64,000 nucleotides of DNA from a virus. Positions within the stretch are counted from its first letter, which is position 1. Each line of letters begins with the position of its first letter. The notes beneath the pieces are model-generated. The model was not told the origin of the DNA, did no database searches, and was given only the letters and a program-made list of their open reading frames with translations. Both the position numbers and the translations under genes were made by a program. The stretch is taken from IMG/VR virus record IMGVR_UViG_3300035670_000065, positions 1-64,000 of that record, one strand, 5' to 3'. Shown piece by piece: positions 49,801 to 58,200 of this stretch.

Positions 49801-50579
49801 TGAGTAGAAGCAGTACTAGCCCAATTAGAAGCTGTAGTTGCTGAGTTAGCTGCATTAGTTGCTTGGGTAGTAGCAGTACTAGCTTGATTTGTAGCTGTAG
49901 TAGCTGAATTAGCTGCATTAGTTGCTTGAGTGGATGCTGTCGTGGCTGAATTAGCTGCCGCAGTAGCGGAGTTAGAAGCATTAGTAGCGTGAGTAGAAGC
50001 AGTACTAGCCCAATTAGCTGCAGTAGTAGCTGAGTTAGCTGCATTAGTAGCGTGAGTAGAAGCAGTACTAGCCCAGTTAGAAGCTGTAGTTGCTGAGTTA
50101 GCTGCATTAGTTGCTTGGGTAGTAGCAGTACTAGCTTGATTTGTAGCTGTAGTAGCTGAGTTAGATGCCGCAGTAGCTGAATTAGAAGCATTAGTAGCAT
50201 GAGTAGAAGCAGTACTAGCCCAATTAGCTGCAGTAGTAGCCGAGTTGCTAGCACTGGTGGCATAGTTGGAAGCTGTTGTAGCCCAATTAGAAGCTGTTGT
50301 AACAGATGCTGCTGCAGAAGTTGCTGCAGAAGTAGACTGTACAGCTACCCATGCTGACCCGTTCCAAACTCTCATTTCTGGAGTTACAGTATTCCAATAA
50401 ATAGCTCCCGTAACTAAAGCAGCTCCTTCATTATCTAAAGTAGGGTTTGCCGCTTTACTACCTAAATATTTTTTATTAAAGTCTGTTAACCCAGTACTAA
50501 CTCCAGTAATTTCTGAAGTAGTGGCTAAGGTATTAAGTACATCTATGTAGTCCAGTTGTCCAGGATAAAAAGTGCTCAT
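46857..50579 (-). CDS. Giant tail fibre with heptad-repeat stalk
   Basis: A 1240-residue fibre. Residues 1-95 are a base domain (TPEMRVWNGSAWVAV, a common fibre motif). Residues 96-305 are 30 heptads of the form A-x-x-x-A-[ST]-x, predicted to make a long alpha-helical trimeric stalk. Several beta domains follow, including DANGRTVVG and GRLTFSGVDGG, a fibronectin-like SGTTSY-type segment and a C-terminal domain. A GC-rich block at 48780-49330 encodes part of the middle and looks imported. No S74 autoproteolysis site was recognised. Confidence 0.78.
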   Translation of the reverse strand: MSTFYPGQLDYIDVLNTLATTSEITGVSTGLTDFNKKYLGSKAANPTLDNEGAALVTGAIYWNTVTPEMRVWNGSAWVAVQSTSAATSAAASVTTASNWATTASNYATSASNSATTAANWASTASTHATNASNSATAASNSATTATNQASTATTQATNAANSATTASNWASTASTHATNAANSATTAANWASTASTHATNASNSATAAANSATTASTQATNAANSATTATNQASTATTQATNAANSATTASNWASTASTHATNAANSATTASNWASTASTHATNASNSATAAANSATTAGTHATNAAASALTALNAPGTNATSTTSLTIGTGSKTLTIQTGKAIVVGMDLVIAYTTVPSTRMAGVVTAYNSGTGSLTIDVTIIAGSGTYALWTVSLGSVSGSNVFNDVVITGNATIGDAEATDTHAIKGATTILSNSASAALTVTNTGTGNAFVVEDSASPDSTPFVIDANGRTVVGATVPGSSQGGGAGLIPQLQVNSASSSASSSSIGIFANSATNNPMLFLARNRATTVDTYTGGTVQTGDILGRLTFSGVDGGTPIMRDGAYITAYCESTPTTTEMPTYLAFSTTADGASSPTEAMRITSTQRMSLGGASAPLSKLHVRDGVAGADNAAITIDVMGGDVSDYAAVDMVAIGANYLGSIRSYVEGAYLSNMRFYTAGATNTLTERMRIDSAGTVTVSSGQLFVGDTTVSTGSCRIELGNGRTGSGNSYIDLIGDTTYTDYGLRIIRDNGGTNAGSGIRHKGTGTLVLTTEQAGQIALSTNNTTRFTLSGTTGSASLLGAGTSITNGVTIVALTTPGTPSGTPSASGGSMAATTTYARIVAIDINGLSTLPGVESAGVVTTGSTASITWTWTAVPGATSYRIYVGATGAQANFYTSTTNSYTQTTPSASGTSSGLPLSNTTGSLVVPGRVSAAEFVQAAYLSASHSAIEATTDTIFYSSTDVFIRKNTAQGFKASLGLADLRANATINGGGTITVSAAGDVLWSARFISINNGNGAKYGTTGYFDIYCPTTGTITGAGGAANVTATAAGIPLATWTSLYYILPIGGASTSLAANFRVVTYTSALDIPSSWVHICTRNGDSSIVYFPNGIKLALGASYDTSISDGRYGYTTASIVLTNGSWTDTGISGTTFVSGSYNIRIQAGTNEFYYGVLPWFSGNGAATLNDEFTEIPLMKAGDGGTATAVYCRVFRTASAAPKVQLSASAPLTTYAYVFQANRIL
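49665..50294 (-). repeat. 30 tandem 21-base (heptad-coding) repeats
   Basis: The stalk of the fibre gene is made of 21-base units encoding variants such as ASNWAST, ASTHATN, AANSATT and ATNQAST. Longer blocks of several heptads recur nearly unchanged, for example the series NQAST-ATTQATN-AANSATT. This implies growth by unequal recombination. Confidence 0.9.
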
Positions 50580-50582
50580 CTT

Positions 50583-51503
50583 TTAAATCTCCTCAATATC
50601 TATCGTGGAACTATACATTTCGTATATAGGATGAGTTACTCCCGGCAACTGAGATAGCTTTCCATATATTTGGTGGGTTTGTTCCTTGGCCCAATCTGTG
50701 CTATTATCAGGAAATAGACTAATAAATAAAGGTTTAGACAACCCATTACCTTTTAATATTCTCATCATCTCTAACCTATCTGACGCATCTAGCCACTGTA
50801 GGTCGAAAGATAAACTATTATAACTAGTATTTCGGACGGTTACTAAATTACCAGACTCACTTCTAACGTGGGAGCTTAGATCTTTGATAGTATTAGATAG
50901 ACCGAAACTTGTATTAAATTTAGGTGACCAATGTCTGCCTATAATCAATCGGGAAGCTTCTATGTACTGTGCGGAGTTACTTGTATCTTCTATTTCAATT
51001 GATAGAGATGTAACTGCTAGTCCTACAGCTGTAGAGGGTAGCCAAACTCTAGCATACGTTCCACCTCCATAAGAATAACTATTGACCCCTAGTGGTACAG
51101 AACCCCAGTTCCATAAACCTAACTGCTGGTAAGGACAGGCATTTATAGCACCTGTATCAAAGACTGTGGTAGCGCCTGTAGTACTAATTGTAGGTACAGC
51201 CGTTGTTCCAGTATGTGTTGGCGTTGTTCCTGTGTATCCTCGAACTCTAATAGTAGCTACTGAAGATAGATTACAGAAGGGTATAATTATACCAGTTAGG
51301 GTCTGAGAAGGGAAACTCACTATTAAGTTCGCCTTCGCAGTGTCAGTAGTGCCAGTAGTTAGAGATCTCCACACCAGCGATTTAGCATCTAGCTTAAGAT
51401 TAGTTACTACTACCTGGGCCGATGCCGTGCTAGATGGTGTCATAGTGGTAGTGCTAGCATCTACCAGATTTTCGTATATAATTCTTAAGTTATTAGATGC
51501 CAT
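50583..51503 (-). CDS. Tail structural protein
   Basis: A 306-residue beta-rich protein (TVRNTSYNSLSFDLQWLDAS; LFISLFPDNSTDWAKEQTHQ). Its layout recalls proteins that link the tail tip to fibres, but I cannot name the family. Lies between the giant fibre and the tail-tip genes. Confidence 0.6.
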   Translation of the reverse strand: MASNNLRIIYENLVDASTTTMTPSSTASAQVVVTNLKLDAKSLVWRSLTTGTTDTAKANLIVSFPSQTLTGIIIPFCNLSSVATIRVRGYTGTTPTHTGTTAVPTISTTGATTVFDTGAINACPYQQLGLWNWGSVPLGVNSYSYGGGTYARVWLPSTAVGLAVTSLSIEIEDTSNSAQYIEASRLIIGRHWSPKFNTSFGLSNTIKDLSSHVRSESGNLVTVRNTSYNSLSFDLQWLDASDRLEMMRILKGNGLSKPLFISLFPDNSTDWAKEQTHQIYGKLSQLPGVTHPIYEMYSSTIDIEEI

Positions 51504-51512
51504 TTTTACTCC

Positions 51513-51836
51513 TTATTGTTGAGCTCTAAGCGCATCTCGTGCTGTGGCCGCTTGCATATACAGACTATATAAAATTACGTATAGTTCTGTATGTGTACAG
51601 GTTGTACCTAAAGGTGCTCCTGTTTCTGGATTGAGTAGGTCAATTGATCCATTTTCTGCATCAAAATCTAGTATGCAGGAATCGTTGCCTAATCTAGCTA
51701 GATTGCTATCAATTAGGGTCACTATTTCCTCTTCGAAAATAGCTACAGGCAATCTACCGTAGTTATTCTTTATAGTTACTGTCTTACATCTTTGCCACTT
51801 AGTACCAGATACTGCAGATTCGTTATAATTTGCCAT
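51513..51836 (-). CDS. Small tail protein
   Basis: A 107-residue protein. Contains VTIKNNYGRLPVAIFEEEIV and a helical C-terminal half. Placed among tail genes; otherwise unrecognised. Confidence 0.55.
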   Translation of the reverse strand: MANYNESAVSGTKWQRCKTVTIKNNYGRLPVAIFEEEIVTLIDSNLARLGNDSCILDFDAENGSIDLLNPETGAPLGTTCTHTELYVILYSLYMQAATARDALRAQQ

Positions 51837-51839
51837 AAT

Positions 51840-53702
51840 TTAACCACATAAATAAATACAACCTATCATCTTAACTTCAGTGGGAGAACTAAATACTAAG
51901 TTCTCTCGTGCTTTTGCCACTGTGTATCCTCGAACAATATCATCAGACTGTTTCATACCTTTTCCAGGTATTGAGGATGCAGTAATTAAATCACCTATTT
52001 CAATATTACCGTTTTCCCCACATACATTAACCTGTCCTTCTCCCAAAGCATTTATAGCCACTAAGCTATAGTTATTTTTAATAGTATCATATTCCGGAAT
52101 GGGGGTAGGTGCATCTGTGTAGTCTGACTTTATGATGTTAGTAAATACAGCAGGAGTGTACCCAGTAGCTAGTAACTTAGGTATGCTAGCAATAACTCCT
52201 ACGGTACCTTTCTGATTTGGGGATGTAGTTAGTGTTACGCGACATATAATATTTGAAACACCTTTTTTATACACTACTTCAGAGTCTACTACAATATCCC
52301 CTGTTTCTACAATATCAGATAATGCTAGTAGGGCATCGTGCGCTCCAGTAAATGGTCCATAGTTAGTACCACCACCCTCAGCATAAAAATCAAAACCATT
52401 AGCAGCACCTATTAGACCACCTGTAGACGTTCCACCGTACCTCGTACCTCTAATAGCATGTGCGCTTGCCCCTGCATTATTGGAGGTACCTAATATAGCT
52501 ACATCATTTCCATTATTATCCCCTTTGATGCCAATGGCTCCCGAGGAGTACCCATACACACCAAAAGAGCTGCCTGTGCCATATACACCGTAAGATCCTC
52601 CTGCCCCATAGAGCCCATAGGAGGAGGCGTAGCCGTAGACCCCATAAGTACCTGTAGCTACGTTAGCATAGCTACCGGATGAACCAGTAAAATTACCTGC
52701 AGTACTACTAGTATTATATCCAATTACTGGAGCTACTGAACCACTCCAGCCTAGCGCAGCGTATGCTCCAGCAAAGGAGAGACTTTCTACATACATTCCT
52801 TTTACGGTTGCCTGTAGATTAGTACCATCCCAACGTAGATAGTTAGTAGAACTTCCTATAGAGAACTTGTACGCTCCGCCACTATACCCTAGATAGTATC
52901 CCGTTCCAGTAGCATAATCTGTCTGGCCCCCCTTCATGTGTCCAGAAGTACCTACAGTTAGAGCACCTGAAACATTTAAAGCTCCAGTATCTACAGTAAG
53001 AGCGCTTAAAGCACCTACCTTAAAAGTTGCTAGGTAAGAGGGGCTTACCCAAGTATATGATCCGGAAAGTACAGTTCCATCAGCTATGAATAGCCATTCA
53101 CTGCTGGATAGGGCTCCTGAAGGTGGTAAAGTATACCAAGTTGTATACCCTGTAGCATTTCCTGCTGTAGGAGCACCTATAGGTACTGCTGGTGCGGCGG
53201 GTAAAGAACCACCACTTTGTATTTTGTAAGCTTTTACGGCTGTTGCACCTGTAGCTCCAGCGGTCCCTGTAGGGCCTGTGGGCCCTTGAACTCCTGTAGG
53301 ACCAGTATTACCAGTCTCGCTGTAAGGTACAAACATAGTACCGAATGAACTGAGTATACCTGTCTGTGCCGCAGTAGCTTTATAGTGAACTACAGCACCA
53401 CTACCCTTCTGAGTAAGATAAGTAGCCGAAGATATAACTGCGGTTGCTACAGCGGTCCCAGTGCTAGTAGATATCTGAGTATACGTTCCCTCGGACCCAG
53501 TAGGGCTATAGTAAAACGTAATCAGTGGTGAAGTCATACCAGTGACTGTAGCCGTAAGTGTAATGTTAGCTGGAGTATATCCACCACCATCAGCTAGCTT
53601 AGTCATAGTACCGGAACTAGATGTTAAGGCTACAGCGCTACTTGCTAACCTGTTAGCCGCTGCGTGCAACTTTAGGTCTCTATCGTTAACAATGGTTGCC
53701 AT
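51840..53702 (-). CDS. Tail fibre with collagen-like and YG repeats
   Basis: A 620-residue fibre. A collagen-like run (GPTGVQGPTGPTGTAGATGAT, about 135-155) may serve as a trimeric shaft. A Tyr-Gly repeat region follows at about 350-385 (GVYGYASS, GLYGAGGS, GVYGTGSS, GVYGYSSG; units of 8-9 residues). The C-terminal 150 residues (GDLITASSIPGKGMKQ) are a conserved fibre end domain seen in many phages. The stop overlaps the start of nothing else; ATG overlaps the tail-tip stop by one base. Confidence 0.72.
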   Translation of the reverse strand: MATIVNDRDLKLHAAANRLASSAVALTSSSGTMTKLADGGGYTPANITLTATVTGMTSPLITFYYSPTGSEGTYTQISTSTGTAVATAVISSATYLTQKGSGAVVHYKATAAQTGILSSFGTMFVPYSETGNTGPTGVQGPTGPTGTAGATGATAVKAYKIQSGGSLPAAPAVPIGAPTAGNATGYTTWYTLPPSGALSSSEWLFIADGTVLSGSYTWVSPSYLATFKVGALSALTVDTGALNVSGALTVGTSGHMKGGQTDYATGTGYYLGYSGGAYKFSIGSSTNYLRWDGTNLQATVKGMYVESLSFAGAYAALGWSGSVAPVIGYNTSSTAGNFTGSSGSYANVATGTYGVYGYASSYGLYGAGGSYGVYGTGSSFGVYGYSSGAIGIKGDNNGNDVAILGTSNNAGASAHAIRGTRYGGTSTGGLIGAANGFDFYAEGGGTNYGPFTGAHDALLALSDIVETGDIVVDSEVVYKKGVSNIICRVTLTTSPNQKGTVGVIASIPKLLATGYTPAVFTNIIKSDYTDAPTPIPEYDTIKNNYSLVAINALGEGQVNVCGENGNIEIGDLITASSIPGKGMKQSDDIVRGYTVAKARENLVFSSPTEVKMIGCIYLCG

Positions 53703-55279
53703 TATACAAGTACCTCTACGTCTATTGTGCTATCTAACCAACTAGGTGCTAAACTAATAACTTGCCCTGTAAGTCCATTGGTAAGTCCGAATCTAGGATA
53801 CTTCAAGCTAACTTGTTGACCTAATTTTAAGCCTAGTAACTTAGAAGTACCAGTTAGGGAGTATACGTTGTGCTGCTGCCTATAGTACGTCATTATTCTA
53901 TCAGCTTCTGCAGTAGCATCCGTACCTTTTACTAGCAAAGTATTCTTTTGCTCAGGGTCTATATTTAAGCCATATAGTGCTTTTACGCCTGTGCCATCCG
54001 TTGCAGTTTTTGTTAAGTATTCTGTTGCGTAATCTGTTTTGTGATCCTCAGGAATTGCTGTTAGTAGATCACTTTGCACTGTCCAGTTCTTACAGTACCC
54101 AATTGTGCATGTGGCACGAACTGGTACACGTTGGGATAAGTTAAAGGATCCTTGAATTATATCATTATCAGTTATTTCTGTAATATCTGAATTGACAAAC
54201 GGTACACCATACTTAAGAAGCTGTAACTTACCTTCCTTAGACATTACCAATTGCGCGCCTACGCTGGCCGCTAGTTCTGAACAGATTGAAAAGACTGATT
54301 CTGACCCAGTAACTTGAACGCCGGTTGGTTGAGTATTAGCCGTTGAAAATGCTAAAAGGTTTGGCAGATCTAAATCTGAGGCTGTAAACCTTTGGTAAGA
54401 GTTGCCGTACTCTTTAACTAATAACGCAATTATTTGTGCAATATTATTAGAGTATGTACTATCCGTAGCACCAGTAGTTAAGTTAATTGACTTCTGTACT
54501 CCTTGAACCGACATTGTAATAGTGCCTGCTGGAGTATATGCCAACTTAAACTTACCACTAGGGGCTGTATAAGTAATACCTGATAGTAGGTCTCCGGGCC
54601 CGTCTTTATCTGTATAAAGTGGAACTCCATTATCTCTAACTTCTATAATACGTTCTGAGTTATCTCTACAGAACATATACTCTAGCTGAGCTGGATCTAC
54701 GTATAGAGGTTCTATATTATGAACTTCTCCAAATACTAAAGGTTTAATAGTATCTTGATTAGTTTGTCCGTCTGCCCAGGTTCCATAAGTACCTAACTTA
54801 TCTTCAGTTATAGGGGAATTTAGTTTCTGTAGTTTATCAATAAAACGAATATTTAATAAGCTACGTTTCTTTGAGTCTATATCAGCAATAATACCGCTAA
54901 ATATTAGTTTGAACTTTGTTTTAAAATCTGCTAAATCTGTGGAGACCCAGAAAGGGTCTCCCAAATATATATTAATGGATTTATTAACCCATAGGTACTT
55001 TGTATTATCTAACCAATCATCCAATTCTCCATTAGGGTTTAGGATCTCTACATCTCCATAGGACAGCGACGAATCGCTGTCCGATATGGATTCTGAAAAC
55101 TTAATCCTATTTCCTAGAACTGGATTAAAACTAACTAGAGAGTCTTCCGTTAGGTAACCAGTGGATGAAAGATACAACGTTTCGCTAGCCCATCCGCCAC
55201 TGTACTTTGAGATAACTACCTCAATAAATAAAGCTTTTATTGCTTTAGGGTCTTCCAACCACGATTGTGAATAAGACAT
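53702..55279 (-). CDS. Tail-tip / hub protein candidate
   Basis: A 525-residue protein next to the tape measure gene. It contains DVEILNPNGELDDW, FSGIIADIDSKKRSLLNIRF and a late VFSICSELAASVGAQLVMSK. The order of beta domain, insert and hub-like repeats fits baseplate or tail-tip proteins of long-tailed phages. Its ATG overlaps the tape measure stop. Confidence 0.7.
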   Translation of the reverse strand: MSYSQSWLEDPKAIKALFIEVVISKYSGGWASETLYLSSTGYLTEDSLVSFNPVLGNRIKFSESISDSDSSLSYGDVEILNPNGELDDWLDNTKYLWVNKSINIYLGDPFWVSTDLADFKTKFKLIFSGIIADIDSKKRSLLNIRFIDKLQKLNSPITEDKLGTYGTWADGQTNQDTIKPLVFGEVHNIEPLYVDPAQLEYMFCRDNSERIIEVRDNGVPLYTDKDGPGDLLSGITYTAPSGKFKLAYTPAGTITMSVQGVQKSINLTTGATDSTYSNNIAQIIALLVKEYGNSYQRFTASDLDLPNLLAFSTANTQPTGVQVTGSESVFSICSELAASVGAQLVMSKEGKLQLLKYGVPFVNSDITEITDNDIIQGSFNLSQRVPVRATCTIGYCKNWTVQSDLLTAIPEDHKTDYATEYLTKTATDGTGVKALYGLNIDPEQKNTLLVKGTDATAEADRIMTYYRQQHNVYSLTGTSKLLGLKLGQQVSLKYPRFGLTNGLTGQVISLAPSWLDSTIDVEVLV

Positions 55280-58200
55280 TAAACCATCCTAACTTTTGAT
55301 CTATCGGCCCAAACTACCTCTGAAACTGCAGTATCTACAGCCTCTGCGACAGCCTCTGCCATTCTATTAGACGAATCATACGTTGAAGTTATTAGGCTTC
55401 CAGTATGCTTAATCTGCTCTTCTCTCATTCTCTTAACTTCTTCACGAAGATACTTAAGTTCCTGCAACAGTTCGGTATTGTTAGTAGATAACATTCCCAT
55501 AGTCTGTCCAGCTGGATAAACTCGTGCAGGTGTCGCGAAGTCGACCAACTCAGGACCCTCTTCACCCACTAGAGACATACCACTAGCTAGACCACCTCTG
55601 GCGTACTGTCTAAATACTTCACCATTCTGTGAGGCTGAATGGGCAAACACACCCTTAATATTAGATAGACCTACTGCTCCTGTCTGCAACTGGGTTAACC
55701 AATAATCATACCCGGCCTGTTCTGGTGCTCTACCTAGACCCTTATAGTATAGGTCGTTTACTATTTCTTTATAGGCTTCGTTGTTAAACGCCTTAGTAAT
55801 AGTAGTAGTATCTAAGGCACCTGAAGACAGCTGACCCATCCAGTAATCCATACCAGTGGATTCACCTTTACGCCCTAAGGTATCTTTATATAAGCCGCTA
55901 ACTAGATCGTTATAGATATTGGGCTGAGTGTATGATCCTCCTGCTGCTCCTGATCCAGCAGCTATTGCAGCTCCTAGGGTATTTTTAACAGCATCCATTG
56001 CAATACCTAATTGAGCTGTTAATTGTGCTGTTGTCTGAGTATTAGTAGCAATGATACCTAGAGCATCTAACTGCAGTTGCTCTACGTCTGCCTGTGCACT
56101 TAGAGAAATTGCCGTACTGTCTAGCATCTGTAGTACACTATTGAAGTCTTGTGTATACTGTGCTGAACTAGCAAATAGACCTCTTGAAGCTTCTAAGAAC
56201 TTATCACTAACTTCTGGTAGCTTGTCGATTGCTGCTTGTTGGGCAGTTTTCTCTGCTTCCGTTGATCCTCTTGTAAGGGCTGCAATTACTGTAGCTTCGT
56301 ACTGAGACTTAGCTTCGCCGTACTTTTGGGTCGGAGTTAGTGTAGAACTATCACTTAGCAGTAATGACTTCTTGTAGTCTCTTAGAGCTTTTACGTTATC
56401 TCTTAGAACTTTAACTGATTCAGTGTAGGTATCGTTTAGCTTTTCTTGAATCTCTTTCGCATCTTCTAAAGCGTATATATACTCTAGGATAGGTTTGAAC
56501 TGTTCGCTGGTTCCTGACAGTTCTTGCTCTCTGGAAATAGCGTTAGCCTGACTCTCTCTGCCTGTTAAGTTATATATGCGTTGCTCTAGGGTCAACTTCT
56601 GATTGTTTAGTGCGAGCTGTTGTTGAGCTACCAGAGCTTTTCTGAACGTACCTATTAGCTTCTCTGTTTCTGAAGTTAGTTGGCCGATATCCTCAAAGAA
56701 CTTGGTAAACGCGGCGGTCTGCTTATCTATATCTACTAAAGCTTTCTGAGCTGCGGTACTAGTTATCTCAAATATTCTATCAGTAATCTCTGTAACTTTA
56801 TTATCAGCTGCGCGCTTATTTTGAGCTTTGTATAGAGCTAGTTGAGCAGCCGCATAAGTTGAAGTTGAAGAGGTAACTTGTTCTAGCGTTGCTCCTACTT
56901 CTAGTAACTTCGCTGTGTAGTCCTCTACCTTATCATTAACTTCGGCTTGTTGTCTCTCCCAAGTTGATAGTCCTAGACGGGCTAACTCTCTCTCAGCTTT
57001 CTTTGTATCTTCAGCCAGCTGCTTTAGTATGTCGGCCAGTTTCTTGGCTGAATCTTCTGCGTCTTTTTTGGAGTCTTTTTCTGCGTCCTTACGTAGCTGA
57101 ATATCTCGTACGCCAAAATCTGGCATATCTATATTAAATCCACTACTTAAGCTTGCTATAAGATTTTTCCACTCAGGGCTACTTAATAAGGTTTTAAATA
57201 CCGTAGATAGCTTAGTAATTTGCTCTTGTGCAGTTGTAATCATACCTGCCACCGATATATTGGAAGCCAGTTTTACAACGCCCTCACCAATTACTACATT
57301 CTTCATTAGAGGAGTTACAACGGTATTCATAATGATGGAACCTACTTGACTAGCAAAAGTATTGGCTAATCCAATACTTAAACTATCTGCTAGATAAGTG
57401 CCTAATTCCTTACCTACATTTTTTCCATCCTTAAAGGAATCCATTATGTTATCTTGCATTCCACTTATTGAGATTCCGAAAAGTTCGGCCTTCTTAGCGC
57501 CATCTTCTAGTTTCCACAGGCTTTCATATGCTGCAATATTCGCTGAACTTAAGTCTTCTGTCGCTAGTATGTTAGCTCTTGTGCTAGTAGTTAGAGCCTC
57601 CTGAGCCTGGAACTGATCTAACATTCCTCCAGATACTTCCTGTATCGCCACATTAGTGTCAAACAGTAATTGTGCTCTAGCCTCTTCAGCGGATGCTACT
57701 GCCTCAAATGCGGGCATTACATCAAGTAGGGAGTTTAGTAGATCTATTCCGGCTTGTCCCGTTGTAGAAAGTGACTCAGATACCGTAGTAAATGCGCTCT
57801 TAAATTCTGCTTTAGTTTTAGGTACTTGTAATCCAAAGTCCTTTAATTGTTTACCAAGTCCAGGTATTGCGTCACCTAGAGCATTATCCTTACCACTAGC
57901 TGCTCTAGTATCTTGGAAGGTATTGAAGAGTCTGAATCTTACAGGGTCAAGTTTTTCAGTCTCAGTCAAGAAGTTGTCTGTATAGAACTCCATCTTTTCA
58001 GTGAAGGATTCTAACCCACCTGCTCCTTTAACTAGAGAATCTTGTAGCTTGATTACTTGATAAACAAAAGCTTCTGCGTCATTTGCACCGGTTCTAGTAG
58101 CGTCGGCGAGTTCTTTTTCAGCATCCGCTAATTCTTTAGCGGCACTCTGAACCTCCTTACTAGAGGACGTTAACATGTTATTTGCTAGTACTTCCTTATA

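Noticed and set aside
49646-50263. Regularly repeated block resembling a repeat array or a Leu-rich protein in another frame
   Set aside because: The period is 21 bases without spacers, and the repeats are fully explained by the heptads of the fibre read in its own frame. Not a CRISPR; the Leu/Gln-rich reading is a shadow.
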